Source of the DNA: an uncultured Propionibacteriaceae bacterium
GTDB lineage: Bacteria > Actinomycetota > Actinomycetes > Propionibacteriales > Propionibacteriaceae
DNA: 5,980 nt
NCBI GenBank assembly: GCA_947038745.1
Contig: CAMQXE010000086.1
Span: forward strand, 1 to 5,980
Direction: 5' to 3'
The stretch's first letter is position 1. Every line of letters starts with the position of its first letter. A program made the position numbers and the translations under genes. Under the pieces are notes generated by a model, which worked only from the letters and a program-made list of their open reading frames with translations, ran no database searches and was not told the origin of the DNA. Below are positions 1 through 5,064 of the stretch, piece after piece.

Positions 1-818
1 GCGGTAAGCGAGATTTGGGTAGCGGGATTCAGGTATCGGCTAGCTATCTAGGAAATATCGTTGGTGGGGCTGGGGCTGTCATTGTTGCTGATCGATGGGG
101 GCTGAAAGCTGCAGCAGTATTGCTGGCAGCTGCTACATCAATTGCGCTAATCCCGGTAATCATGTTCGCTGAGGCTGATCGGACTGAATTACGAACTGTT
201 GAACCGCGTCGGGGTATTGGTGAGGTTCTGGCCGTGTTTGCTCAGCCAGCTTGTCGAGCCTGGTGCCTGGTAGCGATGCCATTGCTCTACATGGGGTCTG
301 CTGGTCTCTACTCACTGGTGATGCCTGCTTTGGTGAAATCTGGGAGATCCTTGACTCAGATCGGTTTGATTACGCTGACGTGGGCCTCCTTGCCAGCTAT
401 CGTTGCGGGTCTTCTAGCCGGTTGGCTTTCAGAGAGAATCGGACGTCGCGCGAGTATCGCGCTTGGCACGATTGTATTGATCGTGGGTGCGGTGGTCTTT
501 ATCCCAGTATTTAGGGGTGGGGGAAGCCTCATTGCGGCGACGACTGGGGTAAGCCTCATGCTGTCTGGATACGCCATTATCAACGTGGTGGTATACGCTC
601 AGGCTTTGGTCTTCTCGCGGCCTGAACATGCGGGTTCAGACTTCACTTTATTGACTTGTATTTCGCTTGGCTTATCGTTTATTGCAGCGTGGTTAATGCT
701 GCAAGTGGCTAGTCTTTCCAGCTTCTTGGTGACAGCGGGGGTGGCATTACTGGTAACCGTCGCTGGTGCGCTCGTGGCTTGCTCGCAATTGAAGTCCCAG
801 AAAAAGGGCGCAGACTAA
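1..818 (+). CDS. MFS transporter, AmpG/RhtX-FptX-like, 5' partial
   Basis: C-terminal part (about 271 residues) of a polytopic inner-membrane transporter; the frame is open to the left edge (first full codon at 3), so the true start is outside and the in-frame TTG at 15 is not a convincing start. About eight hydrophobic segments are visible, consistent with TM5-TM12 of a 12-TM MFS protein. Family marks: a GSGIQVSASYLG segment followed by a glycine-rich helix and ADRWG, as in AmpG and RhtX/FptX proteins; GWLSERIGRR, the loop 8-9 copy of the MFS G-x-x-x-D/E-R-x-G-R-R motif; and a GSDFTLLTC segment like the G-T-D-F-T-L of siderophore-type relatives. It ends with a basic tail and TAA. Those families import muropeptides or ferric siderophores; the substrate here is unknown and siderophore uptake is inference. 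The next gene converges on it, so it ends a transcription unit. Confidence 0.85.
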   Translation, partial: GKRDLGSGIQVSASYLGNIVGGAGAVIVADRWGLKAAAVLLAAATSIALIPVIMFAEADRTELRTVEPRRGIGEVLAVFAQPACRAWCLVAMPLLYMGSAGLYSLVMPALVKSGRSLTQIGLITLTWASLPAIVAGLLAGWLSERIGRRASIALGTIVLIVGAVVFIPVFRGGGSLIAATTGVSLMLSGYAIINVVVYAQALVFSRPEHAGSDFTLLTCISLGLSFIAAWLMLQVASLSSFLVTAGVALLVTVAGALVACSQLKSQKKGAD

Positions 819-858
819 AAGTTTGGGTGGGGTATCTAGAGCAGTACGCCAAAAGTAC

Positions 859-887
859 TTGTTATTCGAACAGGCGTACCTTACTAT
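859..887 (+). promoter_or_regulatory. Possible sigma70-type promoter inside the spacer
   Basis: TTGTTA (859-864) and TACTAT (882-887) are separated by exactly 17 bases, each matching four of six consensus positions. It would fire rightwards into the structured spacer and antisense to the 72-residue gene, so it would make sense only for a small RNA or antisense transcript. The second arm of the 844-850/873-879 inverted repeat lies in the -35/-10 spacer and could be an operator. Chance occurrence is quite possible. Confidence 0.25.
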
Positions 888-1001
888 GGGTTTAGGTTCT
901 GTTGCTTGTTGGTATTGGGTACGGCGGGCGGCACGAACATTCAGATACGCCTTAGCCTTTGGTTAGCAGGAGAGTTCTTGGGGAAGTGTTCTTCGCTGCT
1001 G

Positions 1002-1038
1002 GCCTTAGGCTAAGGCGCTGGGATAGATCCTCGATCTA
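1002..1038 (-). terminator. Possible tandem hairpin terminator
   Basis: Two short hairpins, TAGATC-CTC-GATCTA (1024-1038) and GCCTTAG-G-CTAAGGC (1002-1016), begin only 8 bases beyond the stop codon of the minus-strand 72-residue gene. They are symmetric and would also fold in a rightward transcript. No T run follows in either direction, so termination is inferred from position and symmetry. Confidence 0.35.
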
Positions 1039-1045
1039 ATGTGGT

Positions 1046-1264
1046 TTAGTCAATCTGCTCCAATGACATTGGTCCGTAGACAACCTGTTCGCCATGTACC
1101 AGCGATACGTCGCTGACCCCATAATCAGTGAGCATGAGGTAGTTTTCGCCAAGCCATGATTCGGCTAGTTCCTGCGAAATAAAGGTTTGATCGAATCCGG
1201 CAGCAGATAAATCCTCAGCAGTGGCTTCACTGTCGGTAAGGGTCAAGCTCCAGCGGTAACTCAT
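1046..1264 (-). CDS. Conserved-looking small protein, 72 residues, function unknown
   Basis: Small acidic soluble protein with no signal peptide or membrane segment. It begins MSYRWSLTLT and has a central AESWLGENY segment followed by a V-x-L-V-H-G-E strand and a C-terminal VYGPMSL. This pattern resembles short uncharacterised actinobacterial proteins with a W-x-L start, a WLGE motif and a GPMSL end; that is recollection, not a search. The start is well supported: AAGGAG (complement of 1270-1275) lies five bases before the ATG. It is 44 bases downstream of the DUF3043 gene on the same strand and probably shares its transcript, with a GC hairpin in the gap. No function can be assigned. Confidence 0.8.
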   Translation of the reverse strand: MSYRWSLTLTDSEATAEDLSAAGFDQTFISQELAESWLGENYLMLTDYGVSDVSLVHGEQVVYGPMSLEQID

Positions 1265-1282
1265 GGTGTCTCCTTGCCATCA

Positions 1283-1297
1283 GACGGCAAAGCCGTC
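1283..1297 (-). promoter_or_regulatory. GC hairpin just upstream of the 72-residue gene's ribosome site
   Basis: GACGGC and GCCGTC (1283-1288 and 1292-1297) form a perfect six-pair stem with a three-base loop. In the leftward transcript it lies after the DUF3043 stop and ends seven bases before the AAGGAG of the next gene. It could partly terminate transcription, protect the upstream mRNA end, or tune translation of the small gene. The sequence shows the hairpin; the role is inference. Confidence 0.4.
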
Positions 1298-1308
1298 GCA
1301 GAGTGTGA

Positions 1309-1884
1309 TTAGAACTTGTCCCCACGCTTGATTGCTGGGCCGGGAACGCGGAAACGTCGGATCTGAATAACGCGATTGACGGTGTACCAGCTCAGGCCCT
1401 TGGTAGAAACTCCGGGGAGTCTCTCGGCAGCAAGACGCTTAAACCCACGCCACGTCACGATCATGTCCAAGATCGCTGCGGCCAGCAAGACCCAGACCAC
1501 GCTTGAGACAACCATGAATAGCCTTGGCTGCTTGGCAAATCCCATCGCCAGCGCCAGCAGGATGAGCATGACTGGCATAAGGAACTCACCGATGTGCCAT
1601 TTGGCATCAATATAGTTGCGGCACAAGGCTCGAATCGGAGAGGCTTCGACCTTGCCAAAGCGCTGATCTGTAGATATTCGACGTTCCGCAGCCTCAACCT
1701 TGCGAAGTTCCTTTGCCGTTAACGTAGGATGCAACCGCTCCATGCGCTCTTTCTCCGCCTGCTTACGCGAGGGCGTAGGGGCATTCTTCTTGCGCGGCGC
1801 GCCGCTCTCACTGATAAGTGGTTCTATGTTTGTTGCCGTCGTTTCAGCGGTGCTACTGCGCTTATAAGAGCCGAAAATACCCAC
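1309..1884 (-). CDS. DUF3043 family membrane protein
   Basis: Actinobacterial membrane protein of unknown biochemical role, 191 residues from the GTG at 1882-1884. I chose this start because AGGAAG (complement of 1892-1897) lies seven bases upstream and the product then begins (V/M)GIFGSYKRS, like the short 'FGR/FGxxK' start usual in the family; a TTG at 1945-1947 would add 21 residues with no family character. Order: disordered N-terminus; basic PTPSRKQAEKER segment near residues 37-48, matching the family's P-T-P-x-R motif; charged helical linker to about 85; NYIDAKWHIGEF near 90-101; two membrane helices near 100-116 and 122-144; then a basic cytoplasmic tail ending GPAIKRGDKF. Both ends are probably cytoplasmic. 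It lies divergent to the ErpA-type gene, an arrangement I recall from other actinobacteria, and is followed by the 72-residue gene. Confidence 0.85.
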   Translation of the reverse strand: MGIFGSYKRSSTAETTATNIEPLISESGAPRKKNAPTPSRKQAEKERMERLHPTLTAKELRKVEAAERRISTDQRFGKVEASPIRALCRNYIDAKWHIGEFLMPVMLILLALAMGFAKQPRLFMVVSSVVWVLLAAAILDMIVTWRGFKRLAAERLPGVSTKGLSWYTVNRVIQIRRFRVPGPAIKRGDKF

Positions 1885-2113
1885 GTCGATACTTCCTGTT
1901 GAAAGGTGCCGGGCTGATGCCGCGTCCGCAGTTATCTTACCTGCCAAAGCTGCTACTGCTACATGATGATGGGGCTGATGGGCGCTGATCTTGGCTGAAT
2001 ACTGTCGAAAATGGCTGCCCCGGGCTAGTCTGGTTCCTGTATCTGTTCGACCTCGCTGGGAATAACCCGCAGTCGCCTGGCGTTCAGCTACTCAGGACCG
2101 ATCAGGAGACTCC
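1885..2113. promoter_or_regulatory. Divergent intergenic region (DUF3043 / erpA-type gene)
   Basis: These 229 bases must carry the promoters for both the leftward DUF3043 gene and the rightward Fe-S carrier gene. On the minus strand a TAAGAT is visible about 50 bases before the GTG, but I see no good -35 at the right spacing. On the plus strand no box pair is convincing. There is a good AGGAG at 2104-2108, five bases before the erpA-type ATG. No gene, tRNA or recognised riboswitch is seen here. Confidence 0.4.
1892..1897 (-). promoter_or_regulatory. Ribosome binding site deciding the DUF3043 start
   Basis: Read on the minus strand this is AGGAAG, seven bases before the GTG at 1882-1884. The upstream in-frame TTG at 1945-1947 has no comparable site, so this favours the shorter 191-residue product. 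Confidence 0.6.
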
Positions 2114-2458
2114 ATGACTGAGAATGCAACCGAGCACGGCATCGTGCTGACCCCCGCCGCAATTGAGAAGGCCAAGGCGCTTCTTGAGGCCGACGGCACC
2201 CCAAACTTGAAACTTCGCGTAGGCGTCCAGCCCGGCGGATGCTCTGGCCTGCGCTACCAGCTCTACTTTGATGACCGCGAGGTCGATGGCGATCTGGTCA
2301 ATGATTATGACGGGCTCTTGGTTATCACCGACAAGATGAGTGCTCCCTACCTCGATGGCGCCACGATTGATTTTGCGGACACCATTGATCAGCAGGGCTT
2401 CCTTATCGATAACCCGAGTGCTCAGGGCGCATGCGCCTGTGGCGACTCATTTAACTGA
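2114..2458 (+). CDS. erpA: HesB/IscA-type iron-sulfur carrier, ErpA-like
   Basis: A-type carrier of 114 residues, close to the family's usual 105-120, acting in the cytoplasm to receive and pass on Fe-S clusters to apo-proteins. The three invariant cysteines are present: C43 in QPGGCSGLRY, and C107 and C109 in GACACGDSF. The latter, with preceding FLIDNPSAQG, matches the HesB family signature ending C-x-C-G-x-S/T-F. The N-terminal segment reads as the usual L-T-x-x-A helix (ITP/LTPAAIEKAKALL-like). Start supported by AGGAG five bases upstream. It is divergent from the DUF3043 gene and converges on a GNAT gene only seven bases beyond its stop. The ErpA name reflects the lone actinobacterial homologue; IscA-type function in general is sure, exact orthology less so. 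Confidence 0.93.
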   Translation: MTENATEHGIVLTPAAIEKAKALLEADGTPNLKLRVGVQPGGCSGLRYQLYFDDREVDGDLVNDYDGLLVITDKMSAPYLDGATIDFADTIDQQGFLIDNPSAQGACACGDSFN

Positions 2459-2465
2459 TAGCCGA

Positions 2466-2966
2466 CTACTGGGCAGCAGATAACCGCTGCCACACCATCA
2501 GCTCCCCATCGACAGCGTCGGTGCGGGAGCTGATATGGTGATAGCCAGCTTTACTTAGTACCCGTGCAGATGCGGGATTGGTAACCGCGGTATGGGCGAT
2601 GATCCCGGTATGCGCAGGGTCAGTGAAAAGATAATCGGACACAGCTTTTACAGCTTCGGTGGCATAGCCTTGCCCTTCAACCTGTGCAATGACGCCATAA
2701 CCGATCTCTGGTTGAGGATCAGTCATGGGACTCATGAGGCCGATAGCGCCGATAGCCTCAGCCGTATCGGACGTCGTGATGGTCCACTGTCCGGTCCACA
2801 CCTCGGGGTACTGGACCCAATGCGGAAAGAGATTAAGTAAATCTCCAGGCCAATCGTGGCCGTAATGAATACCTGCATGGGTGAAATCAGCGTCAGCCAG
2901 TCGAGCAGCGATGACATCAGCCGTGAGCGGGATTAGGTGCAGTCTGGACGTGGTGAGCTCGATCAT
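2466..2966 (-). CDS. GNAT family N-acetyltransferase (RimJ/RimL-like)
   Basis: Cytoplasmic acetyltransferase, 166 residues from the ATG at 2964-2966. It starts IELTTSRLHLIPL, as RimJ/RimL-type GNATs do. Motif A is visible as VEGQGYATEAV near residues 96-106, the Q/R-x-x-G-x-G/A acetyl-CoA pyrophosphate loop preceded by a PEIGYGV strand near 86-92. NPASARVLSKAGYH near 130-143 is the conserved segment next to the cofactor, with N130 in the usual place. The family acetylates protein N-termini, amino sugars, drugs or other amines; the substrate here cannot be read from sequence. An in-frame ATG at 2988-2990 would add eight residues but has no better ribosome site and weaker family fit. Only 38 bases separate this start from the divergent MetE-like gene, so their promoters probably overlap each other or the coding ends. 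Confidence 0.88.
   Translation of the reverse strand: MIELTTSRLHLIPLTADVIAARLADADFTHAGIHYGHDWPGDLLNLFPHWVQYPEVWTGQWTITTSDTAEAIGAIGLMSPMTDPQPEIGYGVIAQVEGQGYATEAVKAVSDYLFTDPAHTGIIAHTAVTNPASARVLSKAGYHHISSRTDAVDGELMVWQRLSAAQ
2472..2491 (+). terminator. Possible terminator hairpin after the erpA-type gene
   Basis: GGCAGC and GCTGCC (2472-2477 and 2486-2491) form a six-pair GC-rich stem with an eight-base loop, starting 14 bases after the erpA-type stop. It lies inside the 3' end of the convergent acetyltransferase gene. No T tract follows, so this is tentative. Confidence 0.3.
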
Positions 2967-3004
2967 GAACTCAGTATCGCAGCTAGGCATGCGAAGATGG
3001 CACT

Positions 3005-3910
3005 ATGCAAGACAGTAAGCAGACCCCAGCCCTGATGAGTTTTTCTGGCATAGGTTCCTGGCCTGGGACTGATCTTGGGCAGGCTCAACTCATCGTGCGA
3101 GATCTATGTCTTGATGGCGGTATCCCATATCTCGTGGAACTTCCAGCGCTTGGCCCAAGTACCTCAATGATCGGTCGAACTGCTGGGCTTTTGGCAGACC
3201 TTCCAGTCGAATATCTCCACGGTTCCTGGCGCTTGTCAGCGGTGCGAGATACCGAAGCGCAACTGTCACGGGCTTACTTAGGTCAAGGCCTAGATATTCT
3301 CGCTGAACTATTCGAAGGCTATGTCGGCCCTCTGAAGGTGCAAGCAACTGGCCCATGGACGCTGGCAGCCTGGCTGCAACTGCGCACCGGCGAGCCGGTG
3401 CTCAGCGATGCTGGAGCAGTCGTTGAGCTTCACGAATCGTTACGCGAAGGGCTACGTCAGCATGTCGCTGATGTACAACGTCAGGTTCCGGGTGCGACAG
3501 TGCTGGTCCAGCTAGATGAGCCATCTCTGCCCACAGTGCTCGCGGGGGCAGTTCCCAATCGGACTCGGTTGTGGCAGCTTCCTGCAGTGCCGCAAGATCG
3601 GGCTCGCGCGGTGCTTGAAGGGTTCCAGCCAGATATCGTGCATTGTTGCGCTCCTGTCGAATTATCGACGTTAGCCTGGGCGCCTGCGATTGCTGTTGAT
3701 GTCTGTAGCTGGTCCGACGCGCTTTGGGAAGAAGCTCGCGATACGGTTACGACCTTATGGGCTGGGGGAGCAAGCGCTGTGCTTTTGCTGCGTGAATGGC
3801 CTGGTTCTGTGGTGGCAACTCGCTCATGTGGCTTGGCCTTTTCTGATGATCCAGTTCGGGAGTTGCGACGCTGTCGTGACGTCGCTCGGGAGCTGTCAGA
3901 TAGACGCTGA
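3005..3910 (+). CDS. MetE-like (cobalamin-independent methionine synthase fold) protein
   Basis: Single-domain protein of 301 residues related to the C-terminal catalytic barrel of MetE and to the actinobacterial Rv3015c-type proteins (about 340 residues). Visible marks: SGIGSWPGTD near 14-23, the family's N-terminal signature; ELPALGPSTSMIGRT near 45-59; GPWTLAAWL near 116-124; VQLDEPSLP near 168-176, like the MetE D-E-P/A loop; VHCCAP with H213 and C215 in the H-x-C zinc arrangement; and RSCGL with C275 matching the late zinc cysteine of MetE. Thus a zinc thiol-activating site seems kept. It is far too short for full MetE (about 750 residues), so methyl donor and acceptor are unknown. An ATG at 3035 (residue 11) is an alternative start; neither has a strong ribosome site, and the gene may be leaderless or nearly so. 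Confidence 0.82.
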   Translation: MQDSKQTPALMSFSGIGSWPGTDLGQAQLIVRDLCLDGGIPYLVELPALGPSTSMIGRTAGLLADLPVEYLHGSWRLSAVRDTEAQLSRAYLGQGLDILAELFEGYVGPLKVQATGPWTLAAWLQLRTGEPVLSDAGAVVELHESLREGLRQHVADVQRQVPGATVLVQLDEPSLPTVLAGAVPNRTRLWQLPAVPQDRARAVLEGFQPDIVHCCAPVELSTLAWAPAIAVDVCSWSDALWEEARDTVTTLWAGGASAVLLLREWPGSVVATRSCGLAFSDDPVRELRRCRDVARELSDRR

Positions 3911-4002
3911 ACCCTAGCCTCACTGTATTTGCGAAAATAAACCCGATACGATGCCCAAGGCGAGAAGTTACATCGCATCACTCGCCGCGAATGGAGTCCC
4001 TT
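3911..4002 (+). promoter_or_regulatory. Intergenic leader before the receiver-like gene
   Basis: This 92-base gap separates two same-strand genes. It contains an A+T-rich stretch (about 3924-3940) and a TACGAT at about 3947-3952, a plausible -10, but with no good -35 at 16-18 bases. The ribosome site is GGAG at 3993-3996, six bases before the ATG at 4003. That site favours 4003 over the in-frame ATG at 3991, which the site overlaps. A separate promoter for the receiver-like gene is likely but not shown. Confidence 0.35.
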
Positions 4003-4416
4003 ATGACTGATCAGACCACTGCGTCGAGCACGAAGCCGCTCACGATTTTGCTGTACTCCCATAACCATCATGTGAGCGAGCAGCTTCAGCTCGCGCTCGG
4101 TACGGTGATTGCCCCCGATCTGCCGAAGGTGGAGTACATCGAAGCTGCCACTGGTTTGATGGCACGCAACCTGGTGAAGAAGGGTGGCATTGATCTGCTC
4201 ATCCTTGATGGTGAAGCCAACCCCGAAGGTGGAATGAGCGTTATCCATCAGCTCAAGGAAGAACTCGATGAAGTTCCTCCCTGCGTACTCATGGTGCAGC
4301 GGGTGCAGGATGCTTGGTTGGCATCGTGGTCGCGGGCTGAGGCAATTTCTGCCTACCCGATTGATCCGATTCGTCTGCCCAAGCAGGTAGCTGAAGTCCT
4401 GCGCGCTACCCGTTAG
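4003..4416 (+). CDS. Atypical response-regulator receiver protein, Rv3143-like
   Basis: Stand-alone receiver-fold protein of 137 residues with no output domain. It closely resembles mycobacterial Rv3143: TILLYSHNHH for strand 1, then LALG near 30-33 and APDLPKVEYIEAAT near 37-50, GGIDLLILDGEA near 61-72 with D69 in the phosphoacceptor position, GGMSVIHQLK near 76-85, and QDAWLASWSRAEA near 102-114, then YPIDPIRL near 118-125. Canonical receivers have an acidic pair after strand 1, a T/S after strand 4 and a K-P after strand 5; here these are S19-H20-N21, Q99 and D121-P122, so ordinary phosphorylation chemistry is doubtful. A role by protein contact is likely. I recall the mycobacterial relative as linked to the nuo NADH dehydrogenase region; no nuo gene is visible here. 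The ATG at 4003 is chosen on its GGAG site. Confidence 0.85.
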   Translation: MTDQTTASSTKPLTILLYSHNHHVSEQLQLALGTVIAPDLPKVEYIEAATGLMARNLVKKGGIDLLILDGEANPEGGMSVIHQLKEELDEVPPCVLMVQRVQDAWLASWSRAEAISAYPIDPIRLPKQVAEVLRATR

Positions 4417-4420
4417 CGCG
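4402..4420. terminator. Stem-loop enclosing a stop codon, likely shared terminator
   Basis: CGCGCTA and TAGCGCG (4402-4408 and 4414-4420) form a perfect seven-pair stem with a five-base loop. The receiver-like gene's TAG stop (4414-4416) lies in the right arm. Only six bases separate that stop from the stop of the convergent prepilin peptidase gene, so this GC-rich hairpin is placed to end transcription from both sides. No T tract is present. Confidence 0.5.
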
Positions 4421-4422
4421 GC

Positions 4423-5064
4423 TCAGCCCAGCCCTAGCCCAGCCAGAAGTAGGGCAAGGTAGGGGCCAAGGACCAAACTTGGCCCGTATGGGAATGGCTC
4501 ACGCTGTTTTCGTGTCACGATGAGGCCCCAAACTGCTCCGGCAATTGAACCTAGCAAGAGTGTGTGGGCAAAAAAGCTCCATCCTGGTATAGCTGCTAGT
4601 GCTCCTATCGAGAAGCCTAAACGGACGTCGCCAAACCCCAATTGACCTAAGCGCCAGCAGCAGGAAAGCCCACCTGCAACTATGAGCGAACCAATAATCG
4701 AGCTGACGATAAGCCATGGGCGCTGCTGGATAAGCGCAGCAGCTATGACGGTGGCTGCTGATGTGCCCCATAGCAGCTGGGTTAAGCGCAACGGCAGGAG
4801 CATCGTGTGAGTATCAATTACGGCTGCAATGACTCCGACGGTGGATAGCCCCCACCAGAGCCAAGGCATATTTGGGCTTCCCCAAGCTCCAATCAGCCCG
4901 GCAGCAAGGCTCAATACGGCAGTAGTAAAGCGTAACTTGCTGGTCATAAGTGCCTGATAACGCTGTCTGGGCTCTCCATCTGGGGGCTGTAGCCGCGCTA
5001 GTAGCGCAGTGAACACGCTAAAAACGACGGTTGCTCCAATGCCAGCTCCGAATACGCCGATCAT
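4423..5064 (-). CDS. Prepilin peptidase, type IV leader peptidase (A24) family, short form
   Basis: Integral-membrane aspartic protease of 213 residues that cleaves leader peptides of type IV pilins, Flp pilins or pseudopilins. Both catalytic aspartates are visible: D84 in AAVIDTHTMLLP (the D-x(n)-L-P region) and D146 in GFGDVRLG (the G-x-G-D motif). FPYGPSLVLGPYLA near 191-204 is the family's F-G-P-x-L-x-x-G end. About six or seven hydrophobic helices span the rest. Compared with PilD (about 270-290 residues), the N-terminal cytoplasmic region is short and has none of the C-x-x-C pairs that bind zinc, so a methyltransferase half is probably absent. Its ATG overlaps the stop of the HTH gene as ATGA (5061-5064), with no clear ribosome site, indicating translational coupling. 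No pilin or assembly gene is in view. Confidence 0.9.
   Translation of the reverse strand: MIGVFGAGIGATVVFSVFTALLARLQPPDGEPRQRYQALMTSKLRFTTAVLSLAAGLIGAWGSPNMPWLWWGLSTVGVIAAVIDTHTMLLPLRLTQLLWGTSAATVIAAALIQQRPWLIVSSIIGSLIVAGGLSCCWRLGQLGFGDVRLGFSIGALAAIPGWSFFAHTLLLGSIAGAVWGLIVTRKQREPFPYGPSLVLGPYLALLLAGLGLG
4427..4444 (-). other. Possible G-quadruplex motif at the 3' end of the peptidase gene
   Basis: On the minus strand four G runs follow each other, GG-CT-GGG-CTA-GGG-CT-GGG, with loops of two, three and two bases. This encodes the A-G-L-G-L-G tail of the prepilin peptidase just before its stop, so protein coding alone may explain it. A two-tier quadruplex in mRNA or DNA is possible but unproven. 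Confidence 0.25.

Larger units (their letters stand above)
819..1045. other. Gene-free convergent spacer rich in inverted repeats
   Basis: This 227-base spacer lies between two convergent genes, and I see no credible protein gene in it. It holds several perfect inverted repeats: GTACGCC/GGCGTAC (844-850 and 873-879), CGCCTTAG/CTAAGGCG (948-955 and 1010-1017), GCCTTAG/CTAAGGC (1002-1008 and 1010-1016), GAAG/CTTC (983-986 and 991-994) and TAGATC/GATCTA (1024-1029 and 1033-1038). The rightmost ones sit just after the stop of the minus-strand gene and may end its transcript; the leftmost may end the MFS transcript. None has a T tract, which is common for actinobacterial terminators. A structured small RNA is an alternative. 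Confidence 0.5.

Noticed and set aside
866..882. LexA/SOS box starting TCGAAC
   Set aside because: Only the left half matches the TCGAAC-N4-GTTCGA pattern; the right half reads GTACCT.
886..966. 26-codon open frame starting ATGGGTTTAGG
   Set aside because: No ribosome site at a usable distance, its ATG overlaps the candidate -10, and composition gives no support.
1002..1016. DtxR/IdeR-type iron box near the possible siderophore transporter gene
   Set aside because: The core TTAGGCTAA fits, but the outer five bases on each side do not (about 10 of 19 matches), and the site lies downstream of the MFS gene rather than at a promoter for it.
3481..4248. 255-codon open frame on the minus strand
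   Set aside because: It runs antisense across the MetE-like and receiver-like genes, both recognisable, and its product is Ser/Arg/Thr-rich without any motif.
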